Shown here piece after piece: positions 10,741-23,800 of a stretch of 64,000 bases of DNA. Below the pieces are notes generated by a model. The model made no database searches. It saw nothing but the letters and a program-made list of their open reading frames with translations, and was not told the DNA's origin. Position numbers and translations under genes: made by a program. This DNA comes from Alisma plantago-aquatica. Lineage: Eukaryota; Streptophyta; Magnoliopsida; Alismatales; Alismataceae. The stretch's first letter is position 1. Each line of letters opens with the position of its first letter. The DNA lies in assembly GCA_963693085.1 (NCBI GenBank), contig OY856410.1, forward strand, positions 889,713,835 through 889,777,834, given 5' to 3'.

Positions 10741-11944
10741 AGGTGTTGCGTCGCCAATGTTATATGAATGTATAAAGGAAAATGATCTTAAGAAAGACGA
10801 GGGTTTACATAAAATCAACTAGGTGGTGCCAGTAGGCGTGGCTGCGTAATGATATAGTTGGTAGGATCAAGTCCCGGGGTCCTTGCTTAGAAACAAGATT
10901 ATCACAATACTTGAAAAATGGGTATATGTAAATTATCTGGTTCTGTTATAAAAATTTACATATATTTTCTTGGATTTGGAAGGGTGGACTAGAGCCTCAA
11001 TGCAACCCCACCCGCTATCTTTGCCCGTGGTGCCATTGGCATTAAACTGCAGCAACAATCCATCCGCTTCATGCTTCTATACATGAGGTCACATCATACC
11101 ATACCTGACGAGTATAAATTTGAGCTTCTTTCCAGTAAAAAGTGTCCATCTTTTATAGTAAATTTGAATAATCTCTTTACAGTGTCACAAATTATATAAA
11201 AACCCCAGACCACTCCATATATTGTATTAACTGCCTTCAATATTGACTTCATTGTATATTTTTCTTTTTATTTCTTTACATATAAACCTCATCACCAGTT
11301 TCTCTATTTTTTTTAAACTAGTTTTCTTATCTTTCTAAATTACCACAAAAAAAAGAATATTAAGGGTTCATGTTCTAGAATCAAATTTTTTTGTAAATGA
11401 TGAATTTGTATCCAATAGTTGTTTATAATGTGTGGCTGAAATTGAGTCTTACTTTTATCATTTTCTACACTTCCTTAAATTCGTACTACTAATTTTTCAA
11501 ATGGGGTGTACATGAAAATGAAAAGAAAGAATCTGACATAGCCTTGCTCGAGCCAACCCAACCCAAACAATAAAAGAAGATTTAAAGGGGCTTGTTTGGT
11601 TTTCGGTTAGGTCTGGTTAGGTTAGGTCAAATTCAAGTGAAGTCAATTGGAGTCATGTTAGGTTTGTTTGAAGTCAAGTTATGAGTCTTTCTGTTTGGAT
11701 CACATTATCTTATGTTTTTAAAAATGTCAATATTATATAATAGTTTTTAGCTCATTTCCTATCATGTCAACTTTGGATTGAGTCAGTATGGCATGTCAGA
11801 CGTATTGTAACTCATGTTCATGTTAGGTTAGGTTCCAATTGAGATTGTTTGCGTAGAATTGGGTTCAGGTCGAGTTTACAAAAACTCGACCAATTTCCAT
11901 TGACACATCTTGTAACAACGCCCACTTTTGAGAGTCCCCCAGTT
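10741..11944. other. Gene-free AT-rich stretch
   Basis: No open frame with recognisable similarity. It holds poly-A/T tracts (11280-11370) and a GGTTAGGT/TTAGGTC-rich patch at 11590-11660. It may include old element debris I cannot name. Confidence 0.5.
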
Positions 11945-12280
11945 AAGGTGGTCCTTAAAGTCAAGATCTGATATCTAAATTTCCAGGCTCCAGATTCAAA
12001 ATATTTTCATTGACTGAATAAATATTGTTTACAAGATGTATAATGAGACTCCTCTAATGAGTTACATGAGTTTTCAAAGGAAACTAACATATGAGATGAA
12101 ATACTAAGATTATCTAGCTAAGACTCCTTGTAACCTAGATTTAGTATCTTAAATTGATTTCATCTGAATCTCTGAGTCTTCATATCTTTATATGCATGGC
12201 AGTTACCTAAAACACGGACAAAAAAAATCCAAATCAGGTTATTACTATATTATGTTTGTGGGTGCATATAAAAGTGTTCA
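11945..12280. repeat. 1.2 kb dispersed repeat, copy 1, left part
   Basis: Aligns with 51016-51370, sharing for example TATTGTTTACAA and GAGACTCCTCTAATGAGTTA-type segments. It is interrupted at 12280 by the solo LTR and resumes at 17387. A TGTAACAACGCCC string at 11911 just before it would suit an LTR start, so this may be an LTR copy, but no primer-binding site was found next to either copy. Confidence 0.7.
12276..12280 (+). repeat. Target site duplication GTTCA (left)
   Basis: GTTCA here and at 17387-17391 flank the 5.1 kb solo LTR. Removing the LTR and one copy restores a sequence colinear with the paralogous repeat at about 51364. Confidence 0.93.
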
Positions 12281-13879
12281 TGTAACGACCGTTGTTACTA
12301 ACTAAGTGGAATAAACATAAACAACAGATTAACAAAAAAATCACTAAAAATTAAAACCATTTTTGCAAAGAGACCCATTTCTAGGAAAACTCTTTAAGGC
12401 AGAACCAAAACTTTATATACATCATTATTCATATTGTACATACACTGTACCGTCTCTTCTCAAGGATAACATATAACAATTGCTTTCTCAACACATATAC
12501 TTAAATCAACATCAAACCTTGAGGCATACAAGCCAAAATCTCATATTGTTCATAAAACCAACACGTACTAAATCCAAGGACCTGAGAGTACAAAGAAGAC
12601 ACATAGAAATTCTATTTACAAGACACGACAGATAGTACACTCAACCTGAGTTGCCACTGTTGTCCCCGCTGCTGTTGTTGTGCCTCTACAGAAAGATCTT
12701 TGCCACCTCATGCATGTCTACCTAAAAAAATGTGGATCCCACGGGGTGAGACAATTGTCCCAGTGAGAGATATAACTCTCCGCCGACCATATTATTATTA
12801 CATATTAAGCATTTATAAACTGAGCATAGGTTCTTTTTATATTAACATGCAGTATTAATCATTATATGATCAGAGTAAGATAATCTCCTTTCTTAAGGAG
12901 AACATTGCATCTACCCATGGTAGAATTATAAATCAACTATCTGCTCTACAAGGAATGTAAAGAAACATATATATATCATATATCAACTAAAGATGCATAA
13001 AAGAAATGTAACATCAACCAATGATTTTTGTATTCAATCCTTAAGCAAACATGCTATATGGCTGATTACATTTTACAATCACACTTATGCCCTAAGGAGA
13101 TGGGGTATACCACTCATCTCCAACCGACCACTGCGAAGTCAAAACCAGTACCATACAAGGTCAATGGAAGAGCCGGCTACCAAGACCTCCCTCGTCTCGG
13201 CCAGTCCGAGACCATAGGCAGGACATCTCGTGTCATTGCTAAATAGCTTTCCAGGGTATACTGGCAACTTCGCTATATAGAGCTACAACGTCAACTGCAC
13301 TCTCTTCAGGAGAGAAAGATCTCGTATTTATCTAACATCCATCCCGGCCTTCATCATCGGGAGATTCGTGATACATCCATCCCGACACATATAATGAAGG
13401 ATTGAGAGATCTTGTGTTTATCTCACGTCAATCCAACATTAAGGCGTACGAATATTTTCGCCCATCACCCCCGCATATTAAAAAATATGCAGTCTCTGAG
13501 TTATGCCGCGGAACAGCCCGTTTCACCATTCAGGATGAGACCTGACGCTGAATGGATCTATGGTCAGGGAACTACATGATGAGATTCCACTTGGTTAATT
13601 AAGTACATTATTGTATTCTTTTAGCATCAGTCAAGTTTTCGAACATGAATTATTATGACAAATGCTACAAAGGAAAGTGTAATACATCTATCAAGTACTT
13701 TTAAAACTTTATATAACATTAGGATATCAATCCCTTATCTCATTACTGGGAATTCTCATCCCTTAACATTATCATCATCATGATTACAGATCTGGGTATT
13801 CAAACCCTTAGTTCATCACAGAACATTATTCATACCTCTAGGTCTTAGGACCAAGGTATATTTGATACTTGTTACGCAA

Positions 13880-14140
13880 GCATCTCACATGCCTCACAAG
13901 GCCCATTAAGTATCTTGTCACCTATCACTAGGCAACAAATTATCACATGGCTCACAAGGCCATTACATCTTGTCACCTCTCACTAGGTAACAACTTATTC
14001 ACATGGCTCACAAGGCCATTGCACATCTTGTCACCTCTCACTAGGCAACAACTTATTCATATGGATCACCAGGCCATTGCACATCTTGTCACCTCTCACT
14101 AGGCAACAACTTATTCATATGGCTCATAAGGACATTAATC
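13880..14140. repeat. Minisatellite in solo LTR, 57-60 bp unit, about 4 copies
   Basis: Units carry CTTGTCACCTCTCACTAGG and CATGGCTCACAAGGCCATT. Successive CTTGTCACC blocks begin near 13913, 13969, 14027 and 14087. Confidence 0.88.
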
Positions 14141-15009
14141 ATTATAATTTTTATACAGGCATTTAACATGCCTTACAAGGCTTATGCAATAAAAGAATTA
14201 CAACCTTCCCATCATCAGGGTTAGGGTTTCCCTTTCTTATCATTTAGGGTTTCTCTTACATATCATCACCCTTCATTAAGGTTAGGGTTTTCCATTATTA
14301 ACCATTTAGGTTTTCAAGATCATAATATCAATAATCAAACCCTAATTCATTGCTCCACACATCTAGGAGCCAACATTGTTATCATAAGTATTCAATCATA
14401 CTTATTTATTCTCATCATTTATCATTAAATGATTATCAACACAAGGTATGAGTTTCTCTCTCATCCTTGCCAGAGTATGAATACATCATACTTTATAAAC
14501 TTGGCTTAACCTTTTCTTAAGGTGTGTTATCCTACACTTATCAAAGTTTACATCTCAATGTAACAATTGACATGACACACTTCATGTGTTACTTATCCAA
14601 GTATATTGGATTTAGGGTACATCAAGGTGTATCAACCTTGAGGTGCTGGATGAGATATCTATCGTCTTGATGTATCACTTCCCTCGTCACTTTTTAACTT
14701 ACTTAAGTTCATCAACTTATCTTGTATTAGGGTATTTCCCATCCTAATGCTTTATGCACTAACTCATCACATTTATCATGTAATGTATTGGTCATAAGTC
14801 ACACATTTGAATTATTCAACCATCATAAATAATATGGACTGATCTCGGGTTAAGGCATTATTGATATAAGGTTGTCCATTATCAACCATTCTAGGTGCTT
14901 CACCTATCAAGGTATTAGCCACACCATTACTTGGTGTTACACTCATCACTCATAAGAGTGTCTTGCCCTCACCTTTACAAGGTGTATAGGGTTAAATGTG
15001 TGCATATAT

Positions 15010-15180
15010 TCACCATATCGGGTTGTAGGTGTATAAGCACCACCATATCGGGTTGGAGATATATGACCATCATCCATATCGGGCTAGAGGTATATGACCA
15101 TTATCCATATCGGGCTAGAGGTGCATTCAATCACCATATCGGGTGGCTCACCATCTAGGGTTGGCCGTGATCGGTTAGGG
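15010..15180. repeat. Minisatellite in solo LTR, ~31 bp unit on CCATATCGGG
   Basis: At least four consecutive units, each beginning CCATATCGGGYTRGAGGT or a close variant, with looser CATATCGGGCT copies scattered down to about 15540. Confidence 0.88.
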
Positions 15181-15635
15181 TTTGCCATATTAGGCTCAAC
15201 CCAATATACAAGTCGATAGGAGTGAAGGGCACCAAGCCATATCGGGCTACACTATCAAACATTAGGTTGCAACACCCATGTCGGGTTAGGGTTCATTGTG
15301 ACGGCCACATGGTACATATATGTGTCGCCCATGATGCTTAAGAGGTATCAACTCATCACCATGTCGGGCTACCATATTGTCTAGGGTTGTGTATCATGAA
15401 ACCCTATCGTGTAAGGTCATGTGTCGTGCAACCATGTCATGCAAGGTCATGTAGGCCTCATGATACTAAGTACCAATGATGTATTATATGATCATATCGT
15501 GCAATAGCACTTGTTACTCTTCACTTATATCGGGTTGCCCAAATTAGGGTTTCTTGTCAACTTACAAGTATACAATTGACCTTGTATCGTGCATGGAGTC
15601 TATAATAGACTTCCTATCATGCAAGCATCTTATGC

Positions 15636-15737
15636 AAGCATATCGTGCAACATCTTGTGCAAGACATATAGTGCAACATCTTGTGCTAGACATATCGTGC
15701 AACATCTTGTGCAAGACATATCGTGCAACATCTTGTT
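15636..15737. repeat. Minisatellite in solo LTR, 26 bp unit, about 4 copies
   Basis: Unit CATATCGTGCAACATCTTG plus TGCAAGA, nearly identical across copies. The copies are adjacent with no unique spacers. Confidence 0.92.
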
Positions 15738-16204
15738 TATATATTGGAACCTGATATCACTTTTACAAAGTGACACCATCTTCTTCAAGCTCTAGACCTT
15801 TGTTCTAACTGATATAATTCATGGCAACAGGTCTAAGAAATTACTAGAACTCATAATTTCATCAACTATTTTAGTAAATTACGGAATTAAAAGTATTTCA
15901 CTAAGTATAGCAATTTAGGTGAAGAATAATAACATGGTTGAGTTCAAGTTATATAACCCTCCTTAAGAACAACTTCAAAGCTCCAAGATCCAAAGCTCCA
16001 CGTTCCTAAGGTTGAAAATGACTTATAAAAAGTCCAAGGCTCGTTCACAACTCCTTCATATACAAGGAATCACCATGGATAAGCAATTGGTGAAGAAGTA
16101 AAGAAAGGTAGATCATAACCCTAGTTCCATGCTTCAATTCAAGCTTGAAGATGACTATGGCTCACCTTAGAGTTAAGATTTGAGCCCCTGAGCACCTTTG
16201 CAGA

Positions 16205-16392
16205 CACCCTACCACTCTTGGGAGATATGGACTTCCTCTTGGCCGATACAACTTTGCTTGTGACCGATATCTCACTCTCATGGCCGATATTACCCTTCCT
16301 GGCCGATATCACCCTACTTGGGCGATATGGTCTTGCCATGGGAGATACCTCAAGGCCCATGCACGATACCACAGAATCCATTCACGATATAG
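16205..16392. repeat. GCCGATAT-motif cluster in solo LTR
   Basis: About eight copies of an (G)CCGATAY/GGCGATAT-like core, spaced roughly 20-30 bp apart with variable filler, sitting 80-260 bp from the TATA box at 16469. Confidence 0.75.
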
Positions 16393-16468
16393 GAGCTCTA
16401 TGCATGACACCTTAGGGTAGGAGGGTGGTAAGGGTCGCAAAATTGCACCAAGGGGTGAAACTAGGGGT

Positions 16469-16476
16469 ATATATAC
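16469..16476 (-). promoter_or_regulatory. TATA box of the solo LTR promoter
   Basis: TATATATA in the context AAGTATATATACCCC on the minus strand, matching the position and flanks of the TATA box in the LTRs of element C. Confidence 0.6.
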
Positions 16477-17386
16477 TTGTTGTTCATGAAGGAAAGTAAA
16501 AATGAGGTGTCATCATTTTGAGCTAGTAGGTGCCACGTGTCCATGCATGGATGACACGTGTACATGCATGCATCAACATTTATCTTGTCTTTAAAAACGG
16601 TTGAGGATCATCTATAGATGCAAATTCATCCATTACTTATCCCTTTGAATAAAATATATCAATTAAATCATCACTTTATTCACAACCCGTCACAACTTTA
16701 CCAAGGGAGTTGTAATCCGACACAACTCACCTCCTTGAGGTGCTTTGCACGACATTGACTTTTATAAGAGTTAAAAAAATGATATGAGGCTTGTCCTATG
16801 GCTCCTTGGATGATAGTCACTCATATATAAGCTTTTCAACTTGATACAACTCAAGTTAAGCTTTCATATTCAACCCTTTTCTTGGTCATTTCATTACCAA
16901 GAGTACCATCACTCATAATTGATTCAAACATGGTTTCTCATTCATTATATCTACTCTAAATGATACATAGAGGAAGTAGAAATAATCTAGAGGTGGTAAT
17001 TTGCATATCAACCCTATTTTTGGGTAAATTACAATTTGTACCAAAATTGGTGCACAATGCACCAACATTGTTCAAACAAGTTCAAACTTGGAATTTAGGC
17101 TTTCCACAAGCCACCAATTAGCATCATTATCTCTCTTATGATGCTAAAACACATGGGGTACATTCAAAATGTGACATTTTACAATATAACCCCTCAACTT
17201 GGGTAAATTTCACTTTGGTCCAAAACAAAGGAACATTGCTCAAACAACATTCAATCGGGACCAAACTTGAAACATAAGTGTGTCACATGATAACAAAACA
17301 CCTTAGAGGATTATATTAAAGTTCTAAGAAACTTTATTAGCCAACACAAATAGGTTTACCTCATAACCCAGGTCAGGGTCGTTACA

Positions 17387-18255
17387 GTTCATATATTATA
17401 ACATATACTGCATCAATCAAATACTTGTAAATATGAATTGACATTTTCATTGCATATTCTAACCCATGTTCGGTATACCATCTTGGGTATAATATTTTTC
17501 CATCATTGGACATATATGTATTGCACCTTAATACATGTAAACCCAAGGTTCATGTTGTCATATTTTACTTTATGTGAAACTAATATTGGTATTATAGTTA
17601 AACTAAAGTAAATAAACATCCAATGATTTATTTCATCAAACTTCGAGAAATCCTTGGAAAACTTCAGAATTCGATAATCTGATCATTCATATGATTACCG
17701 CAGACCTCATTGTAGATATTGTGCAATATGTACTTCAAGAAATCCAAGCAACCAAGGTACATTCAAGAAATCAACATTCAATCTGCATGTACGTATAACA
17801 CTAGGGTGTCGCCATAGGGTTTGGGTTTCCTTGGCTTAGGGTTGACATTAGGGTTACGCCTCAAAACCCTAATTCACATGTATGTGGTTCATATAATCTA
17901 GCATCCCTATTGGAGCATGTTTATCACCGTAATATGATTAAGATGTTAAGGTATCATTATATTTCATCATCATCAGGTGATGAACATATTCAACATGATC
18001 AACAGTCCTATTTATCAAATTTAAGGTTTACATGTATGAATCATCCTATATTCATGTATTGCTTATACTTTTGAAATAGGAAGTGTAATTAGACTCTAAC
18101 TATTTTTCTCATGATATAAACATTTTGTGAGAAATTTGATATATAATTTGACCAGTATCCAAGCTATTTTCTATATTTATTCTAAATTAAACACAATAGA
18201 TGAATCATGTTTTGCCATGTCAACAAAATATGCATTTATGCACAAGACTGTAGGA
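17387..18255. repeat. 1.2 kb dispersed repeat, copy 1, right part
   Basis: Continuation of 11945-12280 after the solo LTR. Colinear with 51371-52262 (for example AACATTCAATCTGCATG and ATAACACTAGGGTGTC) to the block TTTATGCACAAGAC / TTTATCCACAAGAC at the end. The first five bases are the right GTTCA duplication. Confidence 0.75.
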
Positions 18256-20703
18256 CTTGGCCGCAATGAATGGCTTCGGCCACGTTAGTGGCTCCCTCCA
18301 CACAGGCAAGGTTCAGGGGAAGGAATGAATGACACAAATAGCCTAGTACCTTGAATTAGAGTTTCACATGCTCATGGACATTTAGGTCAACTATTCCTAG
18401 GGATCATCCCTCTCACTGGCTCAAGTGAATGTGTCTTCCCACCATGGCGAGATCAATTTGATGCTTGACCCTCGTGTCTGGAGCTTAGGGACTACAACTG
18501 AAGGCAGGGTGACACTTGACAAGTCCTTGAGGACTTGAAGATCCCTGAGTTGAGACAAAGAATAGTCTAAGAGCTTGGCTTTGATATTCACATTTCTATG
18601 GTGATGCTAGTGATACTCAAAAATGAATACAAGGAAATTACCTTACTTACAATCATAAGAAGAATTCAAAAGGGGCCGACTCTCATAGACCTCATGACAC
18701 TCAGATGTGTTCTAAAGTAGTCAGAGTCTTTACTTCATCGAGTTACTCTAGGAAGGTGACGCCAGCTCACAGGCATCTCTCAAGTGAGACTGAGAATCGG
18801 GTCCCTTCATGATTTCCTAAGGATACTTCTGGGCCAATATGTTGGTTGGAGGTTCTCCATGCCACTATATCAAGAGCAAGGTCATTGGAGATGGTGCTAG
18901 AATTCGGGAAAGGGTCTAGGAGTGTTGAGTTGGAAATTGGGAGGTGCATCATGCTCTTAGGGATGCAGTTGAACTCCTTGATGCCTTATAAAGGCATGAG
19001 AGGAGGAGCAGTAGATGGGTTCCCACGTAACCCTAACTTCCTTGAGGGTCTGGGAAAATTGGTTATTATCCCAACTCACAACAAAAATGGCCATATGAGA
19101 GTTCATTGAGTTTGGTGTGATATCCTAAAGGAAACCCACTTATTTTTAGGGGTAGACATTGTGAGGAGAGAGAATGGAGTTGGGTAGAAAATTGGGTGTT
19201 GTTAGTCTCTTGTTCCACAGTAGATGATGATCTGCACTCTTTCTTATTTTAGATCAACGATTGCGGTCTCCGATTGCATGCTCAACACATCCTTAGTCCT
19301 AGTTCATCCAGACTCAAGTGTGGCAAGATTAGTTATCATTGATTAACATCTCAATTATCTAAAATATACAAGCCTTATCTGAATCTTTGTTAAGTTCTGT
19401 TGATCACCAGGGATTCTCAATTGCTACCAAATTTTGGGGATATTTCCCTAATAGGATTATCTTTGACCATACCAATCTTGGGATCAAATATTAATGATGA
19501 ATACCTCTTTCAATTTTGGGATCAAATTGTAACAATAAATACATCTTTCTTGTCATGCAAGTATTACCTAATTTAATCACCCATGTCACACATAATTATA
19601 TATTTAGCACAAAACTTGTATTTATATTCATTTAACCATTATCTCGTGTAGCGAAATGTATTGATCATATTAGATTTATTTACTACCCAGATACTCAAAA
19701 TCAAAGCAAAAACTAGATAATTGTTCATTTTATTATCTAGGTCATTAATTACTTTGTAGTCTTCTATATTCTTTTGCATTATGGTTTAGTTAGTTCACCA
19801 ATCAACTCTTAATATAATAAGTATAATATTTATTCATGATGTTTTCATTTGATTTATCATAGATCACATGGATCTATTTATCACTCTAATATTGGATACC
19901 AAGGCCCATAATTCATACTCAGGCCTTCCAATGGGTCCACAAGCCTAATTATTTTCCAATTATGAAATTTGATTATTTCACCCATCATAATATCTTAATT
20001 TAAGTCTCATAATAATATATTTTCTCAACATTACATTATTCACTTAAATAGAAATCTCAATTTAAGTTTAGGGCTTATATCATCAATCAAAGTCCTATTA
20101 TTGATTTCATCATTCTAATATTCCTCTAGTTATCTCAATGTGAATTTGAATGCATTATTAGTGAATTCATATGATATAATCCAAATTCACAAAATTTGAG
20201 GATCTTATATACACCCCTCGTTAAAAGGAATTTTTCCTCAAAATTTCAAACCTAATCAGGTTGAGGTGAATGGTAACTCATATTAGCCTCAAACATTAGG
20301 GCTAGTAAACTTTCTTGTATTGGTGTTAGCTATATTATCACTAGCAACTTTTATTGAGGTGAAAATTTTCCATGATAGTGAGGTTGTAACTGAGTTTGAT
20401 CAAATGTTATTTCTACTTTCTCATTCATTGCATGACATTATCACTTGGTTATTACGCTTCAACTTGGTGATTACATTTTCACCTAAGTTTCAAATGTGTT
20501 GTTGATCAATTTTCATGTAAGGGTGAGGTATCACATCTTCTACCCTTGCTCATGTCATAAATTTTGACTTAGGGTATTCTTCTTCACATGTCAGTTTCAT
20601 GCATTAAATGTGTCTACTCAATCTCTCCCACTAAGAATAAGACTAATATTTGGTTGTAGTCCAAATACAAAGTTTATTCTAGTCCATGTGTGGAGTTGGT
20701 GTG
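18256..20703. other. Unresolved gene-free DNA left of the Cassandra element
   Basis: The first ~900 bp are less AT-rich and have a pseudo-coding texture on both strands (frames 18846-19109 plus, 18952-18767 minus), but I recognise no domain. From about 19150 it is AT-rich and featureless. Before the Cassandra insertion it joined 49128. Confidence 0.5.
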
Positions 20704-20800
20704 TGTAACATCCTAGGATTAGAGTCCTCAGATAAAATGATCTTAAAATGAATGATTGAAGTACTCATAACACCAAGGTGAACCTCCTTTTTAGGGTTCC
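20704..20800 (+). repeat. Cassandra 5' LTR, part 1
   Basis: The first 55 bp align with 32637-32691 (shared AGATAAAATGATCTTAAAA). The rest aligns with 48893-48933 (shared CACCAAGGTG and TTTTTAGGG). It breaks at 20800 where element B was inserted. Confidence 0.9.
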
Positions 20801-23800
20801 TGTGATAACCCATTACACTAAAGGAGATTATTTAAAATGCAAAACACAATTAGTAATTAATTAAACACAAATCCAGAAAATATGGTAAAGTAAAATTGAT
20901 TTCAATATTTCTCAAATGCTCAGAAACATTTACATAAAATCTGAGGAACTTACTTCATTCCATATAATACTCAATATCCTCTAAAACTACTCCGTAGCCT
21001 CAGCTACAACATAAACTTTACAAAGGAACACTATCCACATATTCCACTTATACAAGCATCAACATGCTATCGAAAGCTCAATTCAATTGAAACATCGTAT
21101 ACAAACTTTCCACTTAGACCTGAGAGTATAGAGACAACTCTAGGATACACTAGACAACTAAATAACCTTCTAAGGTCCATCACCATATTTCTTCCTCACT
21201 ACCACAGTTCTATTATCGTTGTTGCCGATCACCTAAAAAGATGTGGTGACCCACAAGTGAGACCCAATCCTAGTGAGAGATATAACTCTTTCCAACAGAT
21301 ATTGATTAAAACAAATTATTTAAAAATAAGTAGACTGAGCAGTTGGAGTATTTAATGGACAATTGAGCAGATTAAATAGTTCAAGACTTCTGAACAAGTT
21401 AAGAAAATAAGCTTAGCAATAACTATAATTATCAGAGTATATGCAGTATATCATCTTGGATTTTATAAGATTGCATCAAATAACAAAGGTTATCACTAGT
21501 CTCACTATCATCTTATGCTTTGCTAACAATATAAGCAATATATTAGCATAAGTATATCTAACATCATGAATATGTATAGCATCATAAGTATAGCTAACAT
21601 TGTTAGCATGTCTATCAAGTTGAATATATCTACATCATAAGTAGAACTAACATCAAAGTACAATTATCTACATAAGTAAGATTAGCAGTTTAAGCATCTC
21701 TAATAATAGAGACATGGCTAGCAATATAAGCATAGCTAATAGCATGTGATAACTATCACCATTAGAATAATCACTAGTAGCAGTATATTGATTAACATAG
21801 CATGACTAAATTATGTACACAACTACATCATGAGTATTTCTACATCATAAGCATATCTATTATCTCTTAACGCACTAATCATCATTTTTATGTAAAGAGA
21901 ACGAACAAGGGTTATCACCCAATATGAAGCCTCGTGTATAACCCTAAACATATATGATACACGATTGTATTATATCTTTTATTACGCCCTGAGGATTTGA
22001 GTCATAACACTCAAATCCAACAAACCATTACTAATACGAAATCAGTGCCATACAAGATCTAGGAAGAGCCAAACTCTAAGATCTTCTCCCTAATCATTCA
22101 GTATGACTATGCACCATACTGACACATTAGTCAAACTGCAAAATAGTGACATTTAGTCCTATAACTAGCCTGCTTGGTATAGGTCACAGTGCTAGAGAAC
22201 AGCTCACACATGGTCGTTCATAGTGTCAGGATGACAAGCACCCCTCATACACATACTATGCGCTCTAAGTTTCCCTTAGGAATACTCATTTCACCATCCA
22301 GCAAGCTCTGACACTGGAATGGATCTATGGTACATGACAACTACATGATTAAGGTTTCACTTGATTAATTATGCCAGTTGGGTGAGTTAAGGCTGCAACA
22401 AATAAGTGGACATATAAACCCTAATTAAGTTCTAGAAAGAATATAAGTATAACAACTTCAAAAGATATAAAATTTGTGAGACATAATTACTCATCTCAAC
22501 ATCATAATGAACTATTCCCCTTCCAATAAAGAGACTATACTTGTCATCACATCATCAAGCATTGGTACTTATCATTTCCTTTCATGAGACTACACTTGTT
22601 ACCACACTATCACAGGATATAAATTCTTATGACAACATCACATGCTATCAACCCTTGTCATAAAAAAGGATTACACCTCATGCAGGGCTCAACCATGCCC
22701 AAAGGTCCTTAACACCATTATATCATTTCTTGCAAGATCATAATTATCTTTCCATACCTTATAACAAGGCTCAACCAACATCACCACACATGTGATGCAC
22801 TGGCTCAACATGATATGGCATTAAATGACTAAAAGATGTTTACAGGATAATATTTATGTTTATCTTGGCATTCCTTTATTATATCAATATATAAGGAAGA
22901 TATACAATTGGCCAACATCACACTAATAGTGCACAAGTTTAGCATATTAAAACATAACTCATAAAGTTATGATGACCACTAGTTAACACATTAGAGTTTC
23001 AATCAATCATTAGGAAGGATATTCCATCATTATATTAACCATTAAGAAAGGATAATATGATTAACCATCATTCTCTACTTGCATTAGAGTTAAGATTAGC
23101 AAGGTAAGTTTCATTAAAATTATAGTTCAACATTTATTTCACAAACCCTCACTCATAGCATCCCCAAATAATATTGGGTACATAAGACAAATCATCTTCA
23201 TCACATTCCATAGCATTGTCAAGTATGGATTCATGCATAATTCAAGGTGTAACCATCAGATTTATAGCATACTAGGGTTTCAACAATAATAAAGGAATAC
23301 TCCATTATTCTATTAATCATTCATGGGAGGCTAATCATGTTTAATCACAATCACCTAATGGTATTAGGGTTAGGAGTAACAAGATAAGTCACATTGACGA
23401 TACAAATCAGCATTCATACCCAAACCATAACACATGGTATCCCCATCGGATCATGGATACATAAGGTGAAGCATCACCATCAAATTCCATACCATCCTCA
23501 AGCATGGATCCAAACATAACTCAAGGTGAAACCATCAAATTTATAGTCTACTAGGGTTTCAACCACCATAAAAGATTACCCCATTATTTTATTAACCGTT
23601 CAAGGGGGCTATTCATAATCAATCACCATCACTTAGATACATTAGGATTAGGTGTAACAAGCTATACTTCATTAGGTTTACCCATTAACTCATTATGGTG
23701 ATTATCAATTATATCCACCCGAGGGCAAAGGTAAGACTACAAATTTAAGGGTATTGGCCATCGAATTCTCCTAATTAGAACCAAAACATTATATAATAGA

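Larger units (their letters stand above)
12281..17386 (-). mobile_element. Solo LTR of a gypsy-type retrotransposon (5.1 kb)
   Basis: Bounded by TGTAACGACC and GGTCGTTACA, a 10 bp perfect terminal inverted repeat with TG...CA ends, and flanked by the 5 bp duplication GTTCA. Read on the minus strand it starts TGTAACGACCCTGACC, close to the LTR start of element A (TGTAAGGACCCTGACC). It shares blocks with the LTRs of B and C (CCTGAGAGTA, a GTGAGACCCAGTCCC-like block, GAGAGATATAACTCT). There is no internal domain, primer-binding site or second LTR. This is the usual scar of LTR-LTR recombination, but unusually long. It contains four minisatellite patches and a TATA box at 16469-16476. Confidence 0.9.

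Noticed and set aside
10820..10895. tRNA-like or SINE head (GGTGGTGCCAGTAGG ... GGATCAAGTCCCGG)
   Set aside because: The B-box-like string is two or more bases off and no A box at proper spacing or cloverleaf can be drawn; no poly-A tail or target duplication was found.
15636..15737. CRISPR-like regular repeats
   Set aside because: Copies are directly adjacent without unique spacers and lie in a plant LTR; it is a minisatellite.
18767..19109. Opposite-strand overlapping frames suggesting a gene
   Set aside because: Neither has a recognisable domain, and they are mutually antisense; kept only as unresolved sequence.
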